Source: Frigoribacterium sp. ACAM 257 (lineage in GTDB: Bacteria; Actinomycetota; Actinomycetes; Actinomycetales; Microbacteriaceae). Taken from it: 64,000 nt of DNA. The stretch is taken from assembly GCF_007954365.1 (NCBI RefSeq), contig NZ_VOLO01000001.1:62001-126000 (forward strand), in the 5' to 3' direction. The position numbers and the translations under genes are program-made. The notes below the pieces were generated by a model. That model saw nothing but the letters and a program-made list of their open reading frames with translations, was not told the DNA's origin and made no database searches. This document shows positions 42,977 through 51,003 of this stretch, one piece after another (position 1 is the stretch's first letter; every line of letters begins with the position of its first letter).

Positions 42977-42982
42977 TACCGT
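42977..42982 (+). promoter_or_regulatory. -10 box of leaderless phosphatase gene
   Basis: TACCGT ends seven bases before the ATG at 42990. Confidence 0.5.
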
Positions 42983-42989
42983 CGTCGGC

Positions 42990-43844
42990 ATGATCAGGGA
43001 ACTCCTCCTCGTCCGCCACGGCGAGAGCACCGCGAACGTCGCCGCCAGCGCCGCCGAGGCGGCGGGCGACGAGACGATCGACGTCGCCGAGCGCGACGCC
43101 GACGTGCCCCTCAGCGAGAAGGGGGTCGAGCAGGCGCGTGCCCTCGCCTCCTGGCTGGACGGCCTGGACCTCGGTCGCAGTGCCCACCCCGCCCACCCCG
43201 CCGACCCCGCCGACCCCGGCGACCCCGCCGACCCCGGCGACCCCGGCGACCCCGCCGACGACGCAGGCACCGTCACCGGCGTCCGCGGGGGCACCGCTTT
43301 CTGGTGCTCGCCCTACCTCCGCGCCCGGCAGACGATCGGCACGGCCCTCGACGAGGCCGGCGTCGAGGCGAGCGTCCGGGTGGACGAGCGGCTGCGCGAC
43401 CGCGAGCTCGGCGTGCTCGACCTGCTGACCCGCCGTGGGGTCGAGGCGCGCCACCCCGACGAGGCGGCGCGACGCCACCGGCTCGGCAAGTTCTACCACC
43501 GGCCGCCCGGAGGAGAGTCCTGGGCCGACGTCGCCCTCCGCGTCCGGTCGCTGCTGCGCGACCTCGACGAGCCGACCGCCGCAGGCGACGTCGACCGCGT
43601 GGTCCTCACCGCCCACGACGCCGTCATCATGCTGGTCGTCTCCGTCTGCACGGGGCTGAGCGAGGCCGACCTGCTCGAGTTCGCCCGGGGCAACGCCGTC
43701 ACGAACGCGTCCGTGACGACCCTCAGGCGCGAGACCGGCGCCTCCTGGTGGACCCTCGACCGCTTCGCGGACGTCGACCACCTCGCCGAGGAGGACGCGC
43801 CCGTCACCGTCCACGAGGGAGACCCCGATGTCCGACCGCACTGA
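42990..43844 (+). CDS. Histidine phosphatase family protein
   Basis: The 284-residue protein has the RHGES motif with catalytic His near residue 9, and later arginine and His (LTAHDAV) of the phosphoglycerate-mutase-like fold. An insertion of His/Asp/Pro triplets (AHPADPADPGDP type) around 65-92 is encoded by nine-base repeats and should form an exposed flexible loop. Substrate cannot be told. It overlaps the next gene by 17 bases. Confidence 0.87.
   Translation: MIRELLLVRHGESTANVAASAAEAAGDETIDVAERDADVPLSEKGVEQARALASWLDGLDLGRSAHPAHPADPADPGDPADPGDPGDPADDAGTVTGVRGGTAFWCSPYLRARQTIGTALDEAGVEASVRVDERLRDRELGVLDLLTRRGVEARHPDEAARRHRLGKFYHRPPGGESWADVALRVRSLLRDLDEPTAAGDVDRVVLTAHDAVIMLVVSVCTGLSEADLLEFARGNAVTNASVTTLRRETGASWWTLDRFADVDHLAEEDAPVTVHEGDPDVRPH
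43182..43259. repeat. Nine-base coding repeats (GCCGACCCC type)
   Basis: About eight imperfect nine-base units encode the ADP/GDP/AHP tripeptides of the phosphatase insertion. Frame is kept when copies change. Confidence 0.75.
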
Positions 43845-44697
43845 GCACGTGATCACTCCCGACCTGCTGCGCGAGTGGCCCCTGCCGAGCGCCGGCGACG
43901 GCAAGTACTCGCGCGGTCAGGTCGTCGTCGTGGGGGGAGCCGCACGCACGCCGGGCGCCGCGATGCTCGGCGCGCTCGCGGCGCTGCGCGTCGGCGCCGG
44001 GCGACTGACGCTCGCCGTCGCAGGATCGGTCGCGCCGCACGTCGCGGTGGCCCTGCCGGAGGCGGGGGTCGTCCCCCTGGGGGAGACCGCGGCCGGCCAC
44101 GTGGTCGGCTCCTCCCTCGAGGCGGCGGCCTCCGACCTCGCGGGCGCCGACGCCGTGCTCGCCGGGTCGGGGCTCGACGACGCGGACGAGGCCGAGGCCC
44201 TGGTGCGCCTCCTTCCCGACCTCGTGGGGCACGAGACGATCGTCGTCCTCGACGCGTTCGCGCTCGGGGTGCTGCCGCGCTGCGGCGACACGCTCGACCG
44301 GCTGCGCGGCCGCCTCGTCCTCACCCCGAACACGAGCGAGGCCGGCCGGCTGCTCGACCGCGACGTCGACGACCTCGCGAGCGACCTGCTCGAGATCGCA
44401 GCCCGGTGGGAGGCGGTCGTCGCCTGCCAGAGCCTCGTCGCCTCGCCCCACGGCCGGCTCCGGCGATCGGGCGCGGGCCACCCCGGCCTCGGCACGTCGG
44501 GCAGCGGCGACGTCCTGGCGGGGGCCGTCGCCGGCCTCGCCGCCCGCGGGGCGACACCGGCCCAGGCGGCGACGTGGGCGACCCACGCCCACGCGTCGGC
44601 GGGCGATCGCCTGGCCGTCGGGGTCGGGCCCCTCGGGTTCCTCGCGAGCGAGCTGCTGGCCGAGCTGCCGCGGGTGCTCGTCGAGGTCGGCGGCTAG
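43828..44697 (+). CDS. nnrD: ADP-dependent NAD(P)H-hydrate dehydratase
   Basis: The 289-residue ribokinase-fold enzyme repairs NAD(P)H damaged by hydration, using ADP. Family marks are GKYSRGQVVVVGG near the start, LTPNTSEAGRLL in the middle and the GTSGSGDVLAGAVAGL anion hole at about 222-237. No epimerase domain (NnrE) is fused, unlike in E. coli. The ATG lies 17 bases inside the phosphatase gene. NAD repair beside a phosphatase fits a housekeeping role. Confidence 0.93.
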   Translation: MSDRTEHVITPDLLREWPLPSAGDGKYSRGQVVVVGGAARTPGAAMLGALAALRVGAGRLTLAVAGSVAPHVAVALPEAGVVPLGETAAGHVVGSSLEAAASDLAGADAVLAGSGLDDADEAEALVRLLPDLVGHETIVVLDAFALGVLPRCGDTLDRLRGRLVLTPNTSEAGRLLDRDVDDLASDLLEIAARWEAVVACQSLVASPHGRLRRSGAGHPGLGTSGSGDVLAGAVAGLAARGATPAQAATWATHAHASAGDRLAVGVGPLGFLASELLAELPRVLVEVGG

Positions 44698-44730
44698 GCC
44701 GGCGTCGAGGCCGGTTGCCGGGTCGGCGGG

Positions 44731-45873
44731 TCAGGCGTTCGTGAGCTCGCGGTCTGCCGGAGTCGTGCCCCGCGCCTCCTGGGCAGACGTCCCGAACCGC
44801 TCCTTGAGGCGGAGGGCGGGGCCCTCGACGAAGCGATGCGACAGGTACGCCGTCACGATCGACGCCGCGATGACGGCCACCATGCCGAGGGCGCCGGGGA
44901 CGACGGGCGTGATGAGCGCGATGAAGACCACGTGCCAGAGGTAGATCGGGTACGACAGCGCCCGGCCGGCCCAGGCCACGGGGCCGAGGGAGAGCACGCG
45001 TGCGAGCAGCGACGGACGCGAGACGAGGCCGCCGATCAGCAGCGCGGACGCGACCGCGACGCCGGGCAGCATCACCGTGAAGGTCGTCACGCTCTGCTGC
45101 CAGCCGCTGCCGATCGCTGCCAGGGAGCCGACGACGCCGGCGAGGCCGACCCAGGTGGCGGCGGTGCCGAGGCGGCCCTGGAACAGGGTGCGCCCCTTGT
45201 CGGAGCCCATGACGAGCGCGAGCCCACAGCCGAGCAGCAGCGGCGCGACGTTCAGCACCGGGCTGAAGTAGATGTTGGGGGTGGATCCGCCGCCGGGGGC
45301 CTCGAAGAGCAGGCCCGAGGCGACCACCGACGCCACGACGAGGGCGCCGAGCACCGCGACCATGACCCGGCGGGTGGCGACGACCGCGATCAGCAGCATG
45401 ATGAGAGGCGGCCAGACGATGTAGAACTGCTCCTCCATCGAGAGGCTCCACATCGGCGAGAAGACGCCCTGGGACTCTCCGAGGAACGAGCGGGCGATGT
45501 TGCCCGTGTACGTGAGGGCGACCGCGGCGGCGCCGAGCGCGCTCATGGTCGAGCCCTGGTAGTCGCCGATCAGCCACCAGAGGGCCGTGCCGACCACCAC
45601 CACCGCGAGCAGCGTCGGGTACAGACGAAGGATGCGCCGTACCCAGAAGCGTCCGAGGCGGATGCGCCCGGTGCGAGCGTGCTCGCCGAGGAGCAGCGTC
45701 GTGATGAGGTAGCCGGAGAGCACGAAGAAGACGTTCACCCCGACGAACCCGCTGCCGAATCCGGGCACGTGCAGGTGGTACAGCACCACGAAGGCGATGG
45801 CGATCGTGCGCAGGCCGTCGAGCGGCAGAACGCGGTCGCGCCGCGTCGAAGTCGTCGGAGGGGCGAGGGGCAT
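44731..45873 (-). CDS. Acyltransferase-3 family membrane protein
   Basis: The 380-residue protein has about ten membrane helices and the acyltransferase-3 motifs LDGLRTIAIAFVVLYHL (with the active His), GVNVFFVLSGYLITTLLL and RRILRLYPTL. Such proteins O-acylate surface glycans, peptidoglycan or small exported molecules. A CACACT box six bases before the ATG may be a weak leaderless promoter. No linked glycan genes are visible. Confidence 0.92.
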   Translation of the reverse strand: MPLAPPTTSTRRDRVLPLDGLRTIAIAFVVLYHLHVPGFGSGFVGVNVFFVLSGYLITTLLLGEHARTGRIRLGRFWVRRILRLYPTLLAVVVVGTALWWLIGDYQGSTMSALGAAAVALTYTGNIARSFLGESQGVFSPMWSLSMEEQFYIVWPPLIMLLIAVVATRRVMVAVLGALVVASVVASGLLFEAPGGGSTPNIYFSPVLNVAPLLLGCGLALVMGSDKGRTLFQGRLGTAATWVGLAGVVGSLAAIGSGWQQSVTTFTVMLPGVAVASALLIGGLVSRPSLLARVLSLGPVAWAGRALSYPIYLWHVVFIALITPVVPGALGMVAVIAASIVTAYLSHRFVEGPALRLKERFGTSAQEARGTTPADRELTNA

Positions 45874-45930
45874 CGGACCAGTGTGCCTGGCCGACCTCCG
45901 ATCTGCCCGGGTGTGGCCGTGCCGGGTGTC

Positions 45931-46016
45931 GTCGAGGACTCAGGCGACGGTGGCGCCGCCCGCCGACCGACCTGCCGGGACGAGCGGAGGGCGTCGACGA
46001 CTCCTGAGTCGTCGAC
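45931..46016. repeat. 86-bp inverted-arm element, no. 5
   Basis: Arms GTCGAGGACTCAGG (45931-45944) and CCTGAGTCGTCGAC (46003-46016) match at 13 of 14 positions. It lies between two minus-strand genes. Confidence 0.9.
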
Positions 46017-46043
46017 GCCCTGAGCGGCACACGCGGCTCGGCG

Positions 46044-47624
46044 TCAGGCCGACGGCGCCTCGGCGCGCGTGCCCGAATCGTCGCGGTCGTCCGCGCGGTG
46101 GCTTCCCGCCCCCGCTCCCGCCCCCGCGGCTGCGCCCGCACCCGGGGGGCGGCCGTGGCCGACCCGGCGCGGCAGCGCGAACACCAACGCGAACGCGACG
46201 AGCGCGAACGCCGCGCTCACGCCCATGGCCGCAGCCGAGGCGTCGGTGAAGCCGGCGGCGCGACCGGCCGCCGTCGCCAGCTCGCGGCCGCCGGGCAGCG
46301 ACCCGAAGAGCACGCTCCCGATGATGGCGATGCCCACCGCCGAGCCGATGCGCTGGATCGCGGAGATCACGGCGCTGGCCGAGCCGGCGTCCTGCGGGTC
46401 GACCGTGGCCACGATGAACTGGACGTTCGGGGCGATGAAGAAGCCGTTCCCGAGCCCGGCGACCAAGAGCGGCACGAGCAGGAGCCAGTTGGTGAGCTCG
46501 GCGGGCTCGACGACCACGAGGATGATCCACATGGCACCGAGGCCGACCGTGACGAGCGCCGTCCCGAGCACGAGCACGTTGCGGCCGAGCTTCTGCGCGA
46601 GCTGGTTGCTCTGCGAGGACGAGATGATGCTGCCGACCGCGAACGGGATGGCGACGGCGCCGGAGGCGAGCGCGCTGTTCCCGAGGCCCGACTGCCAGAG
46701 CAGCGAGATGGTGAAGAAGATGCTGGTGAACGCCGCGAAGTAGACGAGCGCCAGGACGACGCCGCCGGTGAACTGCGGGTGCGAGAAGAGCTTGGGAGGC
46801 ACGAGGGGGGTGCGTCCACGACGCGTGTACGCCACCTCCCAGACGCCGAAGAGCGCGAGCAGGACGAGGCCGCCGGCGATGCTCAGGTACGTCCAGAGGG
46901 GCCAGCCCTCGTCCTGTCCCTGGATCAGCGGGACGAGCAGAGCGACGAACGCGGCCGAGACGAGCAGCAGGCCGAACCAGTCGAGGCCGCGGTCGGGGCG
47001 CGGCACGGACTCGTCACGACGGGGCAGCAGCACGGCCGCGGCGATGAGCGTGATGATGCCGAAGGGCAGGTTCACGAAGAAGACGAGCCGCCAGCCGTGC
47101 TCGTCGCCGAACGCCTGGATCAGGAGTCCGCCGATGATCGGCCCGAGGGCCGACGAGACGCCGATGACGGCGCCCATGATCGCGAACGCCTTGCCTCGGG
47201 CCCGCCCCGGGAACAGCAGCTGGATGAACGCGGTGACGGCCGGCACGAAGATGCCGCCCGCGAGGCCCTGGACGACTCGGAAAACGACGAGCTGGTGGTC
47301 GCTCGTCGCCACGCCGCAGGCCAGGCTGGCGAGCGTGAAGAGCAGCACGCCCGAGAAGTACACCCACTTGTGGCCGATCCGGTCGCCGATGCGGCCGGCG
47401 GGGATCAGCGTCAGGCCGAAGGCGAGCGCGTAGCCGGAGATGATCCACGAGAGCGTCGACTCGGAGGCGTCGAGGTTCGTGCGGATGGTCGGCAGCGCGA
47501 CGTTGACGATCGTCGTGTCGAGCAGCGCGATGAACATGCCGAGCAGCAGCGCCGACAGGGCCAGCCACGACTGGCGGGGGATGGCGGGCGCCGGGGCGGC
47601 TGCCCGAGCGGTGGCGTCGGTCAT
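46044..47624 (-). CDS. DHA2-family MFS drug exporter
   Basis: The 526-residue protein has fourteen predicted spans and motifs of the EmrB/QacA group (LDTTIVNVALPTI in helix 1, AGRIGDRIGHKWV in loop 2-3, GPIIGGLL in helix 5). It should expel drugs or other hydrophobic compounds using the proton gradient. The PadR gene lies 73 bases upstream on the same strand, so the pair is likely one regulated unit. Confidence 0.92.
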   Translation of the reverse strand: MTDATARAAAPAPAIPRQSWLALSALLLGMFIALLDTTIVNVALPTIRTNLDASESTLSWIISGYALAFGLTLIPAGRIGDRIGHKWVYFSGVLLFTLASLACGVATSDHQLVVFRVVQGLAGGIFVPAVTAFIQLLFPGRARGKAFAIMGAVIGVSSALGPIIGGLLIQAFGDEHGWRLVFFVNLPFGIITLIAAAVLLPRRDESVPRPDRGLDWFGLLLVSAAFVALLVPLIQGQDEGWPLWTYLSIAGGLVLLALFGVWEVAYTRRGRTPLVPPKLFSHPQFTGGVVLALVYFAAFTSIFFTISLLWQSGLGNSALASGAVAIPFAVGSIISSSQSNQLAQKLGRNVLVLGTALVTVGLGAMWIILVVVEPAELTNWLLLVPLLVAGLGNGFFIAPNVQFIVATVDPQDAGSASAVISAIQRIGSAVGIAIIGSVLFGSLPGGRELATAAGRAAGFTDASAAAMGVSAAFALVAFALVFALPRRVGHGRPPGAGAAAGAGAGAGSHRADDRDDSGTRAEAPSA

Positions 47625-47697
47625 GGGAGTGCCTTTCGTGGGGCAGGTCGGGGTGCCCGGCGGTGGCCGGAAGGGAGGGGAGTCGAGGAGGCGGTCG

Positions 47698-48288
47698 CTA
47701 CCGACCGGAGGAGCCGGGAGTCAGTGCGTGCCTGGCCCCCGCCTCCTCGTCGGCGACTATCTCGGGGAGCGCGTCGATCAGCGTGTCGTGCCAGGTCAGC
47801 TCGGCGCGGAGTCGGTGCTCGCGATGTGCCATCGCGTGCTTCTCGGCGACCGACAGCCAAGGACTGGCCCGACGGTGGTGCTCGATCTCGTCGTCGAGCA
47901 GGCGACGGACCGACTCGCGACGCGCGTGCACGGTCCCGACGAGCTCGCCGACGGCGTCGGGGTCGACACGGGTCAGCGCGAGGTCGAACGGGTCGGGCCG
48001 CAGCACGACGGTCTCCAGCGCGTGTCGGCGCGACTCGGCGAGGGCCGCGCGCCCGGCGTCGGTGATCGCCCAGACCTGTCGCTCGGGGAAGTTGCCCTCG
48101 CGCTCGGTGCGGACGGGGGCGAGGAGGCCCTCGGCGGCGAGGCGCTTGAGGGCGCCGTAGAGGCCGCCGACCGAGATGTCGGTCCACTGGTGGACGTGTT
48201 CCTGCTCGGCCAGGAGCTTGAGCTGGTGCCCGTGCATATCGCCGTGGCGCGCGAACGAGTCGAGCACGAAGAGGCGGATGGAGGACAC
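47698..48288 (-). CDS. PadR-family transcriptional regulator
   Basis: The 196-residue protein has a PadR winged helix (FVLDSFARHGDMHGHQLKLL, then VGGLYGALKRLAAEGLL) and a helical dimerisation tail (about 100-180). PadR proteins repress linked exporter genes and let go on binding the drug. The gene begins with GTG and is preceded by a GAGAGT box and an inverted repeat that probably mediates autorepression. Confidence 0.92.
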   Translation of the reverse strand: MSSIRLFVLDSFARHGDMHGHQLKLLAEQEHVHQWTDISVGGLYGALKRLAAEGLLAPVRTEREGNFPERQVWAITDAGRAALAESRRHALETVVLRPDPFDLALTRVDPDAVGELVGTVHARRESVRRLLDDEIEHHRRASPWLSVAEKHAMAHREHRLRAELTWHDTLIDALPEIVADEEAGARHALTPGSSGR

Positions 48289-48293
48289 CGAGG

Positions 48294-48309
48294 TACTCTC
48301 GCACGAGTA
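48294..48309. promoter_or_regulatory. PadR operator overlapping its own promoter
   Basis: TACTCTCGCACGAGTA is an inverted repeat (TACTC-N6-GAGTA) ending five bases before the GTG of the PadR gene. A further CGAG-rich half-site follows it. Confidence 0.6.
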
Positions 48310-48420
48310 GTCGCTCGAGTCAAATATCGTGCAGCGAGCGCAAGACGCTCCGTGGTAGGGAATGACGGGGCGGTCGAGGGGCCGCGTCGCGGACGACTGA
48401 CGGGACGGCGTCCGCTCGCG

Positions 48421-48505
48421 GTCGAGAACTCAGGCGCGGGACGCGGCGAGCTCCGCGACCTCCCGCATCACGGGGGCGAGCGGAGACGACTCCTGATCGC
48501 TCAAC
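48421..48505. repeat. Degenerate inverted-arm element over the MOSC gene end
   Basis: GTCGAGAACTCAGG (48421-48434) includes the stop codon of the MOSC gene. A weak partner, CCTGATCGCTCAAC, lies at 48492-48505 inside the gene. The total is 85 bp, one less than the others. Confidence 0.45.
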
Positions 48506-49065
48506 AGCAGCGCGGCGCGCTCGGGGGCGAGCCCGGCGAAGCACTCCCCGACGGTGACGCCGTGATCGGGGCGCGAGACGACTCGGAGGGCGGCACCGGC
48601 CGAGACCTCGCCGCCGACCACGACCTTGAGGTAGGCGCCCGGCCTGCCCTCTTCCTGGAACCGCCGCACCCAGCCTCGCTCACCGAGCCGGCGAGCGAAC
48701 GTGGCGCACGGTGTCCGCGGCATGGTCACCTCCAGGACGAGCTCCTCGCCGACCGACCACCTCTCGCCGATGACGGCGCCGGTCACGTCCAGGCCCGACG
48801 TGCGGAGGTTCTCCCCGAACGAGCCCGGGAGGACCTCGCGGGCGAGGAGGTCCGCGAAGTGGTCGGCGTCCTCGTCCGCGAAGGCGTAGACGGCCTTGTC
48901 CTCGCCGCCGTGGTGCGCGCGACTTGCCTGGACGTCACCCCGCAGGCCGAGCTTGCGGACGGGTACCGGCCCCTCGACCGGCCGCTTGTCGATCGCCGTC
49001 ACCCCGACGCTGCCGGAGTCGTCGAGCAGGGCGTGGACGCGGCAGACCGCGGTGACGAGGGGCAT
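48430..49065 (-). CDS. MOSC-domain protein, YiiM-like
   Basis: The 211-residue protein has a MOSC domain (ASRAHHGGEDKAVYAFADED, then PRTPCATFARRLG with a conserved Cys, and HGVTVGECF). MOSC domains bind the molybdenum cofactor; YiiM relatives reduce N-hydroxylated bases. The last 20 or so codons fall in a degenerate inverted-arm element. A CACGAT box six bases before the ATG could be a leaderless promoter. Confidence 0.9.
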   Translation of the reverse strand: MPLVTAVCRVHALLDDSGSVGVTAIDKRPVEGPVPVRKLGLRGDVQASRAHHGGEDKAVYAFADEDADHFADLLAREVLPGSFGENLRTSGLDVTGAVIGERWSVGEELVLEVTMPRTPCATFARRLGERGWVRRFQEEGRPGAYLKVVVGGEVSAGAALRVVSRPDHGVTVGECFAGLAPERAALLLSDQESSPLAPVMREVAELAASRA

Positions 49066-49210
49066 GGGCCCATCGTGCCCGAGAGCACGAGACCCGACAA
49101 GGCAGCATCCTCCTCGTTGGGGGACTGAGGACAGCGGGCGGCCGGACCGCCGCACGGCACCGGTGCGCCGAGCGCGGACTTGTCAGCGCGGACCCGTCAG
49201 CGCGGACCTT

Positions 49211-50311
49211 TCAGCGCGTGACTGCCTCGCGGGCGTGGAGCAGACCCAGTTCGGACCGCCGGGGCAGACCCTCCCAGTCGCCAGCCGCCAAGCAGACGAA
49301 CGCCCCGACCGTCGTGGCCGTCTGCAGGCGGGCCGACGCGTCGCTCCCTGCTGCCAGCTCGGCGAGGTAGCCGGCGACGAACGCGTCGCCGGCCCCGACC
49401 GTGTCGTGCGCCACGATCGGCACGGCCTGCTGGGTCAGGAGCCGGCCGTCGATCACCGCCACCGCGCCCGCGGCCCCGCACTTGACGACAGCCTGACGGG
49501 GCCCGAGCCCTGCGAGTCCACGTGCCAGCGAGGCGGCCACCCCGGCTGCCTGGGCTGCCCGAGCCTCCTGGGCTGCCCGAGCCTCCTGGGCTGCCCGAGC
49601 CTCCTGGCCGGCCGGTCCGTCAGCCTCGGAGGGTGCCGCACCTGCCTGCTCGGGCTGCTCGGGCAGCCCGAGCAGCATCGCGGCCTCGTCCTCGCCCGCG
49701 AAGAGGACGTCGCAGCGAGAGGCGAACTCCCGGCAGAACGCCCCGGCGTCCTCCCTCGACCAGAGCGCCCGGCGGTAGTTGACGTCGAACGACACCGAGG
49801 TCCCTGCCGCGCGTGCGACGTCGGCGGCTCGACGAACGGCCTCGGCGGCCGACTCGGAGAGCGCCGGTGTGATGCCCGTCACGTGCAGCACGTCCGCCGT
49901 GGCGATGGTGTCCTCGTCGAGGTCTGCGACCGACAGGCGCGACCCTGCGCTGCTCGCCCGGTAGTAGGTGACGCTCTGCGACGTCGAGGTCCGTCGTTCC
50001 TTGATCATCAGGCCGGTCGTCGCGGCGTCGTCGATCGTGACCCGCGCGTCGACGCCCTCCGCCCGGATCTCCCGTGCCACGAGGCGCCCGACCGAGTCGT
50101 CGCCGACTCGCCCGAACCAGATCGCGTCCACGCCGAGCCGGCTCAGCCCGATGGCGACGTTGGACTCTGACCCGCCGATGCCGAGCTGCATCGTGCTCGC
50201 GTGCGCGAGGGGACCCGGCAGCGTGTTCGAGAGCAGTCCCATGGTCTCGCCGAGCGTGACGACCCGTGGTCGCCGGGACGGGGTCGAGGAGGCGCCGGTC
50301 GCGCCCGTCAC
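49211..50311 (-). CDS. kdgK: PfkB-family sugar kinase, probable KDG kinase
   Basis: The 366-residue kinase has the PfkB N-terminal motif GGSESNVAIGLSRLG and the C-terminal DTVGAGDAFVAGY with the catalytic Asp. By operon with KDPG aldolase it most likely phosphorylates 2-keto-3-deoxygluconate. An insertion of EARAAQ repeats, encoded by three copies of an 18-base unit, sits in the middle. The GTG start overlaps the aldolase stop. Confidence 0.88.
   Translation of the reverse strand: MTGATGASSTPSRRPRVVTLGETMGLLSNTLPGPLAHASTMQLGIGGSESNVAIGLSRLGVDAIWFGRVGDDSVGRLVAREIRAEGVDARVTIDDAATTGLMIKERRTSTSQSVTYYRASSAGSRLSVADLDEDTIATADVLHVTGITPALSESAAEAVRRAADVARAAGTSVSFDVNYRRALWSREDAGAFCREFASRCDVLFAGEDEAAMLLGLPEQPEQAGAAPSEADGPAGQEARAAQEARAAQEARAAQAAGVAASLARGLAGLGPRQAVVKCGAAGAVAVIDGRLLTQQAVPIVAHDTVGAGDAFVAGYLAELAAGSDASARLQTATTVGAFVCLAAGDWEGLPRRSELGLLHAREAVTR
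49550..49603. repeat. Three 18-base coding repeats in the sugar kinase
   Basis: CTGGGCTGCCCGAGCCTC occurs three times in tandem and encodes the repeated hexapeptide on the minus strand. Copy changes would keep frame. Confidence 0.85.
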
Positions 50312-51003
50312 CGCGCCTCCTCGGCCTCGAGGGCCAGCCCGACGACGCGGCGGGCGCGCTCCTCGAGTGCGCTCCTGGCGCCTCCTTCGAAGGCGTCGCG
50401 GAGGAGCGGGCCGCCGAGGCTCACGGCGAGCGAGCCGGCGCGGATCCAGGCCGGGACCTCGTCGAGCTCGATGCCGCCCGACGGGACGACCCGGAGATCG
50501 GGGAAGGGGCCGCGCAGCTGCCCGAGGTAGCCAGGCCCGACCGTCGAGGCGGGGAAGAGCTTGACGGCCGTGGCCCCGGACGTCCAGCTGGACCACAGCT
50601 CTGAGGGAGTGAGGCCACCTGGGTAGAAGGGCACGTGGCGACTGGTCACGGCGGCCGCGATCTCCGTCGACGTGATCGGCGTGACGACGTAGGCCGCACC
50701 GTGGTCGACGGCCGCCACGGCCTGCTCGACGGTGGTGACGGTCCCGAGGCCGATCTCGGCGACTCCGGCGAACCGAGCGACGAGCTCGGGCAGCACGTCG
50801 AGGGCCCCTGGCGTCGTCAGCGTCAGCTCGATGCTGCGGATGCCGCCGCTGACGAGGGCCTCGACCACGGGCTCGAGCTCGTCGGCCCTCGACGCGCGGA
50901 GGACGGCGATGACGTGCGACTCTCGGACCGCAGCCGAGGGAGGCGTCCGTGCGTCGGCTCCGGCCAGGGCCGGAGGGGATGCGGGCAAGCTGCTGACGGT
51001 CAT
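50308..51003 (-). CDS. eda: KDPG/KHG aldolase
   Basis: The 231-residue class I aldolase splits 2-keto-3-deoxy-6-phosphogluconate into pyruvate and glyceraldehyde 3-phosphate. The Schiff-base lysine is Lys148 in AVKLFPAS and the catalytic glutamate is Glu59 in SIELTL. A GAAGGA site precedes the ATG. With the kinase it completes the use of 2-keto-3-deoxygluconate from sugar acids such as uronates. Confidence 0.94.
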   Translation of the reverse strand: MTVSSLPASPPALAGADARTPPSAAVRESHVIAVLRASRADELEPVVEALVSGGIRSIELTLTTPGALDVLPELVARFAGVAEIGLGTVTTVEQAVAAVDHGAAYVVTPITSTEIAAAVTSRHVPFYPGGLTPSELWSSWTSGATAVKLFPASTVGPGYLGQLRGPFPDLRVVPSGGIELDEVPAWIRAGSLAVSLGGPLLRDAFEGGARSALEERARRVVGLALEAEEAR

